From Dastarcus helophoroides (taxonomy: Eukaryota > Arthropoda > Insecta > Coleoptera > Bothrideridae), in contig CM053337.1 of NCBI GenBank assembly GCA_028583605.1, positions 12,178,634-12,242,633 of the forward strand: a stretch of 64,000 nt of DNA, given 5' to 3'. The notes under the pieces were generated by a model. The model worked only from the letters and a program-made list of their open reading frames with translations, had not been told where the DNA came from and did no database searches. Both the position numbers and the translations under genes were made by a program. Numbering within the stretch: position 1 is the first letter of the stretch; the number at the start of each line of letters is the position of its first letter. Of this stretch, positions 12,068-23,955 are shown piece after piece.

Positions 12068-12608
12068 TTACAGTAGATGGTTTTGTTTTTGTGCTTGTCT
12101 AAGCATTGTTTTTATGGCTTCGGCAACGCGATCGTCCAGTCCTGACAAATCCAAATTACTTTCGTCAGTTATGCGAATGGGCAAAATGTCGTGACGGGTC
12201 GTGACGCCATTTTTACCTATTTCGATCTTAATTCCTGGTCGAGACAACACATCCAAACCTATAATGGTATCAGTTTCGCCTCCGGGAATTGATCCGTCTG
12301 GCACAATTAAAAAGTCAATTTCGAGCGTCATCGTTGATGTAAATAGTATAGCTAAACAGCTACCTATGGGTTTCATTACACAGTTTCCCATTCCAGTTAA
12401 AAATTGAGTCTGCGGCTGAATTTTCAGGTTTAACCTTTTGGCAATTTTCTCGTGCAATATAGAAAGCGTCTGCACCTGTGTCGACTAAATATAAACTTGG
12501 GTAAACTGTATTGCCTTTGGTGAGTGTTGCATTGTAATTGATCGATGAAATGAGTGTTCTGGGTGAGCATGACTCGTTTTGGTGCTCCATGTTTGGTACA
12601 GCAGACAT
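12068..12608 (-). pseudogene. Retroviral-type aspartic protease, frameshifted
   Basis: Two overlapping minus frames make up one protease. The first (12608-12360) carries YLVDTGADAF, the active-site D-T-G-A loop, near 12480. The second (12475-12068) continues with ILHEKIAKRLNLKI, a flap-like TGMGN, and the second conserved ILGxD-type strand, here IIGLDVLSRPGI. The frame changes directly after the active-site motif. In Gypsy elements this enzyme cleaves Gag-Pol. It lies between the gag zinc knuckle (about 12735-12690) and the RT remnant, the usual order. Confidence 0.85.
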
Positions 12609-12786
12609 CTTCTGTGTGTTACATTTTCAAGTTTTTTGAATTTGCGCCAGAAGAACCTGATGCTGATTCAATTTTTACCGGATTTTGTGATGCACTTTTG
12701 CAGTTTGTTTTTTTTTTATGACCGTACCGGTGACATTTTCGGCACTTTCCTTGGGAACTGTAGTGTTCATCCCGAAAGTTAAAATT

Positions 12787-13563
12787 TTAACGTCGATTTC
12801 GGGTTACATCTTGGACGTGCACCTTTTCATTAGCCTTTCGCGCCTCGCACCTAGCTAGTAACTTTAGTAAGTCCATTTCGTTTGTAGGTGCTTGCAAAGA
12901 AATTTGGCTTTTAACCTCTTTGTCCTGTATATCGTACTCGATCAAACTTAAAATTATGTGCCACGGAAAACTGGAGTAAAAGCGTTTAATTGATGCCAGT
13001 TTAGCATTTCCGTACTCCACAAAACTCTCAAAATTGGAGCTAACAATAGCCATACACGTGCGAATCCGAGTAGCAGGTGTGCCTTGTTCGGGAAAAGCCA
13101 CTTTAAAGTCCCGACGAAATGACACCCAATCGCGCACCACAGGCTTCCAGTGTTTGAAGAATCGCGCCGCTCGACCTCTAAGGGCGTCTGCAGCTTTCAA
13201 GATAATCAGGGTATCGGAGATCCCAAACTCCAGCTGTATCCTGGTGACGTCATCCATCCATTCGACCATCGAAAAGGGTGTGTCGTCAGGGTCGTAGCTT
13301 CTTAGCCGGATTTGCGCCGAAGCGTTGACGCCATCAGTCCCAGCTGCGTGACTACCCTGCGCACTTGTTTCAGCATACACTTGGGCTGTTTGGGCGGTGG
13401 CCATTGTTAATAAGATTTTTATCATTTCAATTTGCAAGTTTTGGTTTGCTTCTTGCTGAATTTTCCACATCCTTAACATTTTTTCTGATGCAGAAAGTTC
13501 ATTCTCACCGTCGGTGTCGTTGGATGCGGCACTTACAGTAGGGCGTTCTCGATCGTTTTCCAT
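12787..13563 (-). CDS. Gag-like protein of the LTR retrotransposon
   Basis: An intact 258-codon frame beginning about 95 bp inside the LTR, as expected for gag. The N-terminus is acidic and low in complexity. The middle has the retrotransposon gag capsid pattern (PFSMVEWMDDVTRIQLEFG, then LKAADALRGRAARFFKHW and a W-x-x-F helix), and the C-terminal half has VEYGNAKLASIKRFY and LLKLLARCEARKAN. A CCHC knuckle (CRKCHRYGHKKK) follows at about 12735-12690 after a stop, with one extra residue in an A-run, so the nucleocapsid part is separated by a lesion. It would form the element's particle. Codon use is more GC-rich than the surroundings. Confidence 0.85.
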   Translation of the reverse strand: MENDRERPTVSAASNDTDGENELSASEKMLRMWKIQQEANQNLQIEMIKILLTMATAQTAQVYAETSAQGSHAAGTDGVNASAQIRLRSYDPDDTPFSMVEWMDDVTRIQLEFGISDTLIILKAADALRGRAARFFKHWKPVVRDWVSFRRDFKVAFPEQGTPATRIRTCMAIVSSNFESFVEYGNAKLASIKRFYSSFPWHIILSLIEYDIQDKEVKSQISLQAPTNEMDLLKLLARCEARKANEKVHVQDVTRNRR

Positions 13564-13640
13564 TGTACTTAACGCACTACACGCACAAAAAAGTCACTTA
13601 AAAAAAACTATAGGTCCTTTCTCCTTTGTTTACACAAGGA

Positions 13641-13656
13641 GATATCCCACTTCTGA
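13641..13656 (-). promoter_or_regulatory. Putative primer-binding site
   Basis: Next to the LTR end the minus strand reads TCAGAAGTGGGAT. This is complementary to the 3' part of many tRNA-Leu molecules just inside their CCA end. The tRNA identity is recalled from general knowledge and is not proven. Confidence 0.45.
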
Positions 13657-13875
13657 TGTAAACTCTAATTATGGATCATAATTAATTGTCGATGCAATAA
13701 CACACAATTTACTTAACACACGCTTTATTGGTCTCTTCTACATATGCTCTCGATATCTACTCTGCTCATTCTCGACTGCCTTCTTCCCCTTGCTCCCTCA
13801 CGTGCCTAGAGGTCCTAGGTTTGTATCACATGTGGCACATTCTAGGTGGAAAAGACAGTGGCGGGTTCCTTAATG

Positions 13876-13879
<4 letters not shown>
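13657..13879 (-). repeat. LTR (5' LTR of the element)
   Basis: Gap-free partner of 10348-10570, ending directly at the right-hand (TA)n tract. Confidence 0.9.

Positions 13880-13926
<47 letters not shown>
13880..13926. repeat. (TA)n microsatellite, right part
   Basis: About 23 TA units directly after the right LTR. It is the other half of the interrupted microsatellite. Confidence 0.9.
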
Positions 13927-13929
<3 letters not shown>

Positions 13930-16020
13930 CATCTCGCTATCTATCGGTCATCTTATATATAACCCGGAATTAACTCATCTACCAGAAGGAGTGCATATAT
14001 ATTAAATCTTAATGCGTATACTGGATTATTATGGTACTCTTAATACGAATCACACAAAAAATTGAGCAAAAATTTTTTGAAATTTCATCGAAGCTGATAT
14101 CTCTATATCCTCCGACGAAAACGACATCTTTCGGTCATCTGGAGTATATTCATCACTTAAAGTACCAGCTTTCGGTCATCCTGTATATTTTGGCGGAATC
14201 TATGTTGCAGTGGATCAGTCATCCGGCTTTGTTGCCAATTTTAAGTTGAAGCTATTGCCAGGTGCACGCGTGTTGAAGTGGGGGACGGGGAAGCCGTGAT
14301 TCATTTATCCCATACAATCTCGCGGACCGCATTACTTTCGCGTTGCGGTCTATTTCTTAGGTATCGGCATGTTTTGAAAACGCTAATTGTTCCGTATTTG
14401 CGTGCGTATAAACTCTCCGCGCACTTGGATCGCACTATTTTTGCGTCGCGTCTATTTTTTAGGCATCGGTATTAATTTCTAATTTTCTAAGGATATTGAA
14501 TCTGATTAGGATGAACTTCTATTCCCGTCTTTAAGTAAAACGATAGTTATAACGTCAGTGATTCTAAAATTAGTAATCCTAACATAAAATAATTATAAAA
14601 ATTAATGTAATGTAGAAGAAAAATTTGGATTTCTCGCAAAATGTTTTTAGAGTGGTTAATAAATTGTGTACTTTTTCCTAAATTTTTGTTTTTTATTTTA
14701 GTCCAGTACATGTAATTGATACTTCAAATGAAAATAATAAATAAACATGTTTTACAATTTGTAAAAGAAAATTATAAAAACTCCCAGCGTTGGCAGATTA
14801 ATTTGTGGACAGTAGTTGATAACATTATGTTTATGCTTTTTTAGGTTTTTTAGCACATTGTTATGTTCCATATACAATGTGCAATACGTTAATACACTAG
14901 AATAAAGCAGGAGAAATTTGTTGTAAAAAAGTTATTTCCTTTGTTTTTTATTTATAACAAAAAAGGGCAGTGAAAAAATTATGATCATTAGAAAATTGAT
15001 AGTTTAAACCTTTATATGTAAATAACTATTTAATATTTCGCTGTTCTATAAATTTACCTTTCATGGTTTTTTCATATGAATTTTCGGTGTTACAAGGGAC
15101 TTAAATGAAATTTTACCAAGTCAATATTATGAACAGCAATTTCTTTCATTCAGTTTTTAAATATAATTTACTAATAAAAAAAGTTAGATTTTTAACTTTG
15201 CAATTTGCAATTTGGAATCGATTTGGAAAAAGATTAGATAATCAAATTTGATCTTTTTTGAAAATGTAACTTTCGAGGATAAGTTTGAAATTAAATAAAA
15301 AGCAAGTTTCGAGATGATTGAAATTGCGGAAAAAAGCAAAATCAAAGCTTCTATAAATGTAAAAGTTTTATATAAAAGCAATATATCTTAAAATTCAAAG
15401 ATTAAAGAAAAAGGTATAAATTTGAAATCAAAATTAAGGAAACGTTTGAATTTCAAGTTCATCTTTGAAATTATGTTTTAATGTGTACATGGGAAAAGGA
15501 GACACAACATTTTAAATTTAAAATCAAAATATTATAAAAGCAGTAAAAATAATTGAAATTTCTGAATGAAATCAAAACAAACAAAAAAAACAATAAATAT
15601 TTCTCTCGAGTTTTTCAAGAAGTAATAATCTTTCGAGGAAAATTTTTAAGCCAATTATTTGTTATTACTTTTGGAATTATTTTACATGAATTTTGAGATT
15701 TCTAAGCGTAGAAAATATCTTGATTTAAGATGTAGATCGAATTAGGTAAAATTATAGAATCGAAGATTTTTCTAACTGAATTTAGTCCGTAGCAAATACG
15801 CTTTTTTATAGTTTGTCATTATAATTTTAAATTATTATAACCTACTAAATTACTACACAATATTAAATTGCATATCTTGAAAACTTTTACTTCTACATTA
15901 TATTATTACCAATTTATTATAAGTCAGCTTCTTAAATTACATTCAATTCTAATCAAAATGCAGAGGGAGTTATAATATTTTGAAAAAACCCCATTTCAGA
16001 GATTTTTTGCAAATAAAAAT
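13927..16020. other. Intergenic, no gene seen
   Basis: 14300-14475 contains two diverged copies, about 110 bp apart, of a GC-richer segment ending in TCTATTTNTTAGGNATCGG. The rest is AT-rich with only short frames. Nothing else could be supported. Confidence 0.35.
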
Positions 16021-16400
16021 TGTCAACTTACTAAAGAATACAGCAAGAAGCCCTCTAGAAGCTCAAATATGAAACATCCATATTTAAATTAATGGAAAAA
16101 GCAGTAAATGATGCAGTGAGTAGATTTTTTTTTCAATATTTAACTGGATTCTAATAGATGAGAGTCGTAGAATAATGTTAGTTATATTTTGATGTTGGAC
16201 ATTTAAATGCAGCCAAAAATTCAAACATATTCGCCGCCCTCTAGATGCTAAAATATAAAATATTGAATTAACGGAAAAAGCAGTAAAAGATGCCTTAAAT
16301 AGATTTATTTTTTAATGTTTAGCTATATTCTAAAAGATGACACCACCAGGTTTTAAACATATTTAAATGTAGTCAAAAATGCAAAAGTATTCACTAAATT
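16021..16400. repeat. Two-copy tandem repeat, period about 186 bp
   Basis: Copies begin near 16021 and 16207. Shared landmarks are GCCCTCTAGA (16050 and 16236), GGAAAAAGCAGTAAA and the ATTTAAATG-CAGCCAAAAAT end. They are clearly diverged. Confidence 0.75.
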
Positions 16401-16825
16401 TAAATTTGGCGTCATTAGCAGGAGAGACGAACTTCGCGCATTAACCATTTTTCCGATATGTTGCAATGCGAAAATGATTTTTATTGCCGCTATTCGTAAG
16501 GGTCAATCCGCAGCTGTAATTGGAGTCAATATAAATACCATAAAAGTACAAAATTATGTACACTGAAGACATTTAAAAGAGAGATTTAGAAGTGTTTAGA
16601 AAATTTGTTTTCCTGGGAGATTTAGAAGAGTTTTATTTTAAAAAAAGCTACTGAATTGCCCATTTTAAATTGTGTAACTTGAACCCTATAGAACCGATTT
16701 TTCGATTTTTCCCTCCAATTAGTTGTTAGTTATGTCAGCGTCATTGCATATGGAAAGCGCCAAATACCGCGACGCATTCCAAAAGATTATTGGTTGCAAT
16801 CCATCACATGATCTGTTGGATTTCT

Positions 16826-18180
16826 ATTGGGTGAATAAATATCGTGGATGATCTTGGTCTCTGGATGATCTATCTACTGTAACTTCTAACTTGCATTATA
16901 CGGAGGATTACCTATCCTGCCTAAAATAGTTGTTAAAAATAGTCCATATATAACTTCAGCTTTTGCAATTGTTTATGTGCAGATTTGAAAATTTTTCTAC
17001 AAGATATTCTGCATTAAATGGACCCTCGCCCATATTTTTATTTGCTATTGCCAGTATCACGTCCCTAAACTTGATCACTAGACTTTATTACACTAGCAGA
17101 AAGTTTTGCAAAGTTAATTTAAGACGCAAATTTCATGTTTTAAAATACGCGCGCTTGTCATCTTATGTGTCTAACCAATAGAAATTCGCAAACAACCTGA
17201 CAAATTCTGACCAATAACTTTTTGAAATGCGTGGGGGCATTTGAAGCTTTATTTAAATATTTTTTCCTGTACATTCATCACCAACAATTTGTGAACAATA
17301 CTTCGTATTATTTACTGTCTCTTATTTAATTCAACATTAGCCGAATTTCCAATTTTCTGTTAATTAATATTGCTTGTGATTGTTCAATATTGATAATATT
17401 GATCAATCAAATTGATAACCAAGGACCAGTCCGTTTCACCAAGATTCTTATGATGAAAAGCTGTACTAAAATATTTCACAAGTATACCAAAGCAAGGTTA
17501 TAGGAATTTCATTGAAAAATTTAATAATAATAATATAACACGGAAAGTGGAATAATTTATTACTCTTATTGGATTTAATACTAATAAGCCTCTTATTAGT
17601 AGAGGAAATTTACATTTGATTTGAACGTATGGTGTTCATTTCAACAAGTCTCAGTAAGTGTAGGATTGCTCAAAACCAGGACAGAACACAAATTCGGTTT
17701 TGATTTCTGTCAAAAATTTTGATCGGTCTCTTTTTATATTACACGGAATGGTAATCCATAAGTGCGAAAAATTTCGGATAGCAATTCTATATCATACATT
17801 GGCCCAAGTTCTCCCTACAAAGTTTATTCGGAAATATACCGCGCTCATTTAAAAGAATTAAAATTTTTAGTAAGTTAACCCTAGTAATATAATCAACATC
17901 ACGGATGATCTATTCAGCGTAACATGTAACTTGCAATATACTCAGGATTTCTCGGTTAGCAACAGCGAAGTTTTTAATAAGCTAGCCTCTACTAATAGCA
18001 TGGATGATCTATTTACTGTAGCTTCTAACTTGCAATATACCGAAGATTACCTATCCTGCCTAAAATATTCGATAAAGATAGCCGATATACAACTTCAGTG
18101 TTGCCGGATACATGGATGATCTATCCAGCGCAGCACCTTCAACTGCAGTATACATAGGATGACCTATTCTGCTTAATTTG
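16826..18180. repeat. Scattered copies of a TGGATGATCTAT... repeat
   Basis: Four related segments (about 16826-16925, 17902-17985, 18000-18103 and 18112-18180) share GGATGATCTAT, CTAACTTGCAATATAC and ATTACCTATCCTGCCTAAAA. The region between the first and second (16930-17900) shows no gene. They look like remains of one tandem family split by insertion. Confidence 0.65.
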
Positions 18181-18273
18181 GCGGGAGAATATACGCCGAT
18201 ATACGCCGCGCGACGCCAGCGCAGAAACATGCAGTGACAGACGCTCAAACTAAGATATACGAAAATACATAAA

Positions 18274-18443
18274 ATCCGCAGGATAGGTCCTCTCTCTCAA
18301 ACTTTGTCAGAATGTGTTTCGAGACATTCTGATTCGATTTACACTAAAAACCTTTAGGTCCTCCATATACGGAGGACCTACTGACCTGGAGGACCTATTA
18401 AATGTAAATGGCCTTTGAGAGGGAGACCGAACCTGCGCAGGAT
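18274..18443. repeat. Foldback element with nested hairpins
   Basis: Outer arms of about 28 bp are imperfect inverted copies (ATCCGCAGGATAGGTCC... against the reverse complement of ...GACCGAACCTGCGCAGGAT). Inside are two perfect hairpins: CAGAATGT/ACATTCTG at 18309-18332 and AGGTCCTCC/GGAGGACCT at 18356-18379. It could be a miniature inverted-repeat element. No coding content and no clear target duplication were found. Confidence 0.6.
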
Positions 18444-18744
18444 ACAAATATATATATATATAAACAGTAGGACATTTTGTATTTATAAATTGATTTTTAA
18501 TAAACTTCTTCAGTAAACATTTTAATCTCTCAAAGTTATCTTCAACCCTGTAATCATCTTACAATTAAAATCCTATTTCTGTAATGTGGAGTTGTTTAGA
18601 AGCTGACTGGGAAATTCCAAATTAACTAAATTGTGGATTCTCCCCATCTTAAAATTGTTATGATAGGGAAGTTTTGTATGGGGGCATTGCTTTAAAGATA
18701 CTACCCTTGTGTTAATTCACTATCAGTTTGGGAGATAATTAAAA

Positions 18745-21700
18745 ATGATGATCAAGTGTTGTGTACAGAATTGTTTGAGCCAGTCTGGAGGAAATGAGAA
18801 TTTACGAACACTTTTTCAGTTTCCAAATGTCGTAAGTTGTGCGGAGGTGTTCATTTTGAAATGGATGTCTTTTTATAAATAGTACTAGATTGTTATCCGT
18901 TATTCCCTCAATTCATCATTTATAGGGCTCCAGTGAATACAACCAATGGTTGTCTGTTATCGGAAAAAATCTTCAAATGGGGAAAAAAATCATAAAAGGA
19001 TGTATATTAGTGAGTTACACTTCAACAGCAAATGCTTCCATTGCAAAGACATAAAGATGCTGAAAGATGGAATTGAAATAAGTATACCTCGACGAAGACG
19101 CAGGCTAAAGAAAGGGAGTTGTTCATCAATATTCCAAGTAAGTCATGTTTATCACATTATTGATGCATATGAGATAATCTGAATATTGTTATAAGCAAAA
19201 TGAAGTAATACCAAGAGATGTTTTGTCCTCGATAAATGAAAAAAACAAAGTTAATTATATTTGTTATACTGCCGCCCCTAGAAATAATTCAGACACATTT
19301 CTTGGTTCTTCGAAACAATCTCTGGAGTCGCCTTCAACTTCTGAACCGCCGAAGGTTCCGAATTTTTTTACCAATACTCCTGTTCTCGTAAACGATCATG
19401 TCGGTCAAAGTCTTGAATCTGTTCCACTCACTGTCAATGAAAAGTTCTCTGCTATAAAAACGGTACGTATGGTAAACTCAAAAATTGCAGATTTCTTGTC
19501 ATTCTATACCAAACGTAATTAATTGTACATGAAATTTTGTATGTACTGCAGATATCAAATTCTTTGCCCACTTGTTCCCTTGACGAAATGGAAGTTTCAA
19601 TGAACAAAATGAAGTCATCGCCAAAAAGAGTTATAGAATATTCTACCTTATCGTTACTTAATGACGGCCACTCACTGTCATTTAAAAAAATGCCAGATCA
19701 CTGGGGAATGGTCAACGTCACCGGTGGAGTTTTATTTTCTTATTTTGGGGCACTTTCGGTAACATTACCCGGTCGGTTCTCGTAAAGAATGACATGACTA
19801 CAGAGGTGATTATCTTCAGGGAATGTCGTTCTCTATGAAATTACTAATTTTTTTCACGAGAAGGAAGATTTTGATTTGAGAATCAAATAGTAATGTAAAA
19901 AAATTACAGCTTCGAGCCAGGGGTCATATCTTAACGTTTCCAATCGTTAAAAAGGTAACATGCTTTAAAGATATACAGCTGTCCCTTGAAACGATCTCCT
20001 CTCTTCCACTTTGTGAGGGTTGGAATGAGCATAATCATTGTACTATTGGTTTATTCGTCCCTTAACCAAAGTCGAAGTCTGTCAGATGTAAAACGTGTCG
20101 ACTGGAAAGAATACGTGGCCAAAAGAAGGAATTTAATCGAAAGAAACGATTGACTTCGAAAAAGAACAATGGCAGAAAGTTTATAAAAAACGTGACTCAG
20201 AAATACAAAAGATGTGTTCGAAAAGTGAATATTGTTATGGAAAAAGTTTTTCTAGAAATAAATTATTATTGTAGTGCTGCGCTATGCTAAATAAATTTCA
20301 AATCAAATTTTGGCATTCACGCAAATTTTTGTTTCAGGCTGAATCTATGCAACAAAAATTGAATAGTTTGATAAAGCGCTGTTGTGAACTCGACCAGCAC
20401 AAGCTGGAAGACATGATAAAAGATTTTCCATTGCAAATGCAGGAGGCGATCAAGGCGTGTCATGCTCAAACTAATGTAGAAGACAGAAGAGGACTTCGTT
20501 ATACCAGACGATGGGTTTTGGAATGTTTACTTTTGCGCATCAAAAGTAGGAAAACATATTTGCATTTGCAAAACCATAACATCCTGGCTGTAACATCTAT
20601 CGTGACGCTGAACCGATATATCAAAAAAATGAAACCCCAATATGGATTCGATCCTGCAACTTTTAAAATGCTTCAGATAAAAGACAATGAGATGAAACCG
20701 GAAGAGAAACAAGGTAATTATTGTTTCAGAAAAATGTTGTGTAACAGTATTGCTTTTCTTTTTCAATGTATTAAACATTTGTTACAAACCCTATAACAGA
20801 CGTGCTCGTCGTTGATGAAATGAAAATAGGTGAAGGCCTATCTTTTGATACAAAAAACCTATCTAAATAGATAGGTTTTTTGTTTTGAACCCCAAAATTG
20901 GGTCAAAGAGTCAAAGTAAACTTAGAGCAAATCATGCTTTGGTTCTCATGTTTTAACCCTTTCGAGGAACTTGGGTACAAAATATAGCAGCTTTTCTCAG
21001 TAAAGGGCCGTTCAAGGAAATTTGCTAACCAAACTTATATTGGAGTGCATTATATTCATGGAGAACAGTGGTTTCTTCGTGGATGTTGTCACAACCGACG
21101 GTGCCACTTGGAATCGTGCTATGTGGAAATCTTTTGACCTTTATGGAACTGAATCCAGTTGTATTCACCCATGTGATAAAGATTCTGAATCGTCCGAATC
21201 GCGGCGCTTATGGTTCGTTTCTGATTTCTCTCATTTAGTGAAAAATCTACGGAATTTCATTATGTCTAACGAATTTATTATGGTAACATTAATATAAGTA
21301 TTGTAAACGTTATTTCTAAGAGATATTTAATTTTGCAAGACACCCGATGGAGAAATAAAGAAAGAACATTTTCGAGCTGTACTTAGATCAGACAGCAGAT
21401 CCAAACACCTGGGACTGAAAATTGCACATAAATTAACATTCGACCATCTTAATCCTTCTTTTTTTGACAAAATGCGCGTCCATAAAGCAGTCGATGTGAG
21501 CGCCTATCAATTCTTTTTTTACAAACATTATTAATTCATAAAACAATACGACTTGTTTTGTAGGTATTATCAAAAAGCGTTTCAGCGGCAATGTCGATTT
21601 ACCGGAAACATGATCCAAATTTGCATGATTGCGATCCGACAATCAAATTCATTACCAGAATCGACAATTTGATAACTGCCATGACGTCGAGGTCCGTCCA

Positions 21701-22633
21701 AAATGCATTAACCGAAAATTCCACCAGTCATCGCCATACAAAGTTTATATAATTTGATCATATGAACGAAATATTACAGGAAATAGAACAGTTTCTCGAA
21801 TACTTGCAACAATGGGAAGCTGATTCGAAGGCACGGAATTATCCAATTTTATCTGAAAATACTCGCCTAGGTTTTCACGTCACTCTTCGGACTGCAGTCG
21901 AACTGATGCATTTTTTGAAAAAAGAATGCAACTGGCAGTTTCTTATGACAGCTCGACTGAATGAAGATGCACTTGAGGTACAGTGAAAATAATTTTGTTT
22001 TTCAACAAACATAATGAGTTGGAATGTTTACTCCATCATTCGTACTGTTTTATACTTTGCTTTAACTTTTTACATTTTCAGCCTTAAAAAGATGACTGTG
22101 TTTTTTATTTTCAGGGAATGTTTGGGATGATTCGTGGATGCTGTGGGGCTCATGATCAACCAGACCCGCTTTTATTCATTCAAATATATAGATTGATCAG
22201 TTTTTATTCGCTCATCAAGCCTCCAAAGGGATCACATGTAGAAGGAATAGAAGCTTTTGAAACGCTTCTAAATATGAAAGATGACGGACTCACAGACGGA
22301 AAAGATGAATGGAAAAATGTATTGGAGAAGATAATCGAACGAGGAGAGAGGAATGAGGAACAATACGGGGTTCGTCATTTTCATGACTACAATGTCTCAA
22401 AAGTAAATCCATTCGTCCAAGCTTACTTTTCCAAATTTGTCGCTCGCAAAATTGAAAAATGGGCTAAATGTTTAGATTGTGTAAAATCTGTGACAAAAGA
22501 AAAAGACGGTTCGGTAATTGATGCAATGATCGAATCTTTAGATGAAGAGTACTTGAAGTATCCATCTGATATGTTGCTTAAGATTCCCCCCTACACCATC
22601 ATCGCCTCTGGTTTCCTATTGAGTAGTAGTTAG
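18745..22633 (+). pseudogene. THAP-domain P-element-family transposase, nine exons, decayed
   Basis: Exons with GT-AG borders: 18745-18831, 18926-19137, 19196-19462, 19552-about 20270, 20338-20713, 20800-21282, 21340-21495, 21564-21977 and 22115-22633. Exons 1-2 hold a THAP zinc finger: MIKCCVQNCLSQSGG gives the first Cys pair, QWLSVIG the Trp, and YISELHF the Cys/His end, here with Glu-Leu-His, followed by RLKKGSCSSIF. Exons 5-9 match P-element transposases: LLLRIKSRKTYLHLQ, VVDEMKIGEG with a likely catalytic Asp, VTTDGATWNR, DFSHLVKNLRN, KMRVHKAVD|VLSKSVSAAM across a splice, and LISFYSLIKPPKGS. Frameshifts or stops lie within exon 2, after 19785, within exon 6 (20868-21010) and near 21750. 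No terminal inverted repeats were recognised, so an old domesticated gene that later died is also possible. Confidence 0.85.
20849..20882. repeat. Perfect short palindrome in transposase exon 6
   Basis: AAAAAACCTATCT and its complement are separated by four bases. The palindrome carries the in-frame TAG that interrupts this exon. Confidence 0.7.
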
Positions 22634-23129
22634 CGAAAGTTTTAAAAATCTGGTACGAAGTGGAAAAGGAGTGGGGGTAATTTGTGTTTCCTATTAATAA
22701 TATGAAGGAAGAAATAGACCCACTTTTTAAGTTGTTACACAAACACTGTAACTAAAACATAGAGGTTATACTTTTACAAAAACATAGAGGTTATTCTTTT
22801 TTATCACATCATTGAATTTAAAAACACTAAATAATCGAAACTTTTCGAATAATCTGAAGGTATAGTTATACCGTACTCGGTATAAATTATTAAAAATAAA
22901 ATAAAATAAAACGCGTAAATAAAGCGTGGTGAGTGAATGGAAGATAAGGAAAGGAACAAGCGGGTATACGAAGATAACCACCGCTAAAACTCGCTCCACA
23001 CACACATAATAATTAGAAATTCTTATTGGCAACACTGTCCAACAGGGAAATTGCAAATGTCACTAACGGAGTGTTGGTATCATAGACAAGACAAGTGACA
23101 GATGGAATTGCGTCTATGAACGCGAGATT
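22634..23129. other. Intergenic, no gene seen
   Basis: Contains a short doubled AAAACATAGAGGTTAT (22757 and 22780) and AT-rich filler. Confidence 0.4.
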
Positions 23130-23149
23130 GCGCCAGAGAAATGTCAAGT

Positions 23150-23262
23150 AGTGTACTGCGTGTCAACCAATAGATGGTAGCACTGCGTGTCAGCCACAGA
23201 AGGCGCACTGCGTGTCAACCAACAGTTGGTGCACTGCGTGTCAACTACAAAAGACAATGTCA
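23150..23262. repeat. Degenerate about 33-bp tandem repeat
   Basis: Four copies of (GC)ACTGCGTGTCAACCAA...TGGT are visible, each opening with the same CACTGCGTGTCA or ACTGCGTGTCA core. Confidence 0.75.
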
Positions 23263-23955
23263 CTGGTAAATACGAGAAAATGGCGTCTAAAGGGTTTTTA
23301 CACGTGCAACTAAACAAAATGAAATAAAAGGGGCGTCAAGTCGCCGACTCTTGAATTAGCTATTAAGGCGTTTGCACGCGGTTAGGAAATCTTCCAGGGG
23401 CGATTACAATCGAGTAAATATAAAATATTACTCGACAAGAGAATAAGAATTAATTCTTCGGACGAAACTCGAATAAAATTCGAATTTCACCTAGAACTTG
23501 CTCGTTTTTAACAAGCACGTGGTCGTGTTAGGTCCACAGGACGAAAATAAACAATTCACAACAATTGGACAATGCAGCACGATACAAATATATAATTCGG
23601 ACAAATGGATAAAAGGAAATGCGCAGACTTACAGTTTTAGCTGGAGTTTTCGCCGTGGCACTATTAGATTAATCGGGTAAATAATCTTAAAGCAAATTAA
23701 CGATCGAAGCACTAGGCACGTGTTCGGAATTCTCGGGTAGGTGTTCTCGGTTCGGCGGTGGAACTTAGAGGGATCGAGTCGAACAAGAGCGGTTAACGAC
23801 CAACCCTCCTTGTGGTGTTTTTCCGTTGGTAGGGGACGATCGTGAATCGTCGGGGATGGAAATGTATTAGTCAATGCCTAGTGCTTGGATCCATCTAGCG
23901 GCGTCAGAGTGAGAGTAAGAGCGGGAAACTTAAATTATTCCTGCTCCGGTATCAA
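23263..23955. other. GC-richer intergenic block, no gene recognised
   Basis: More GC-rich than the flanks and open in short frames on both strands, but no motif identifies a protein. A small inverted repeat CGAGTAA...TTACTCG lies near 23413. Confidence 0.35.

Larger units (their letters stand above)
10348..13879 (-). mobile_element. LTR retrotransposon (Ty3/Gypsy-like), internally deleted
   Basis: Two direct repeats of 223 bp bracket minus-strand gag, protease and integrase pieces, with a primer-binding-like site next to the LTR on the gag side. By eye the LTRs differ at about six positions. The whole unit sits inside a (TA)n tract. The reverse transcriptase after its first residues, RNase H and integrase core are missing: the frame jumps near 11870 from an RT N-terminal stretch to an integrase C-terminal stretch. 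The remaining copy is about 3.5 kb and cannot move on its own. A 57-bp tandem array fills the region between integrase and the 3' LTR. Confidence 0.9.

Noticed and set aside
23498..23874. Overlapping ORFs of 60 and 81 codons on both strands
   Set aside because: No recognisable motif, no splice or promoter context; likely chance in a GC-richer block.
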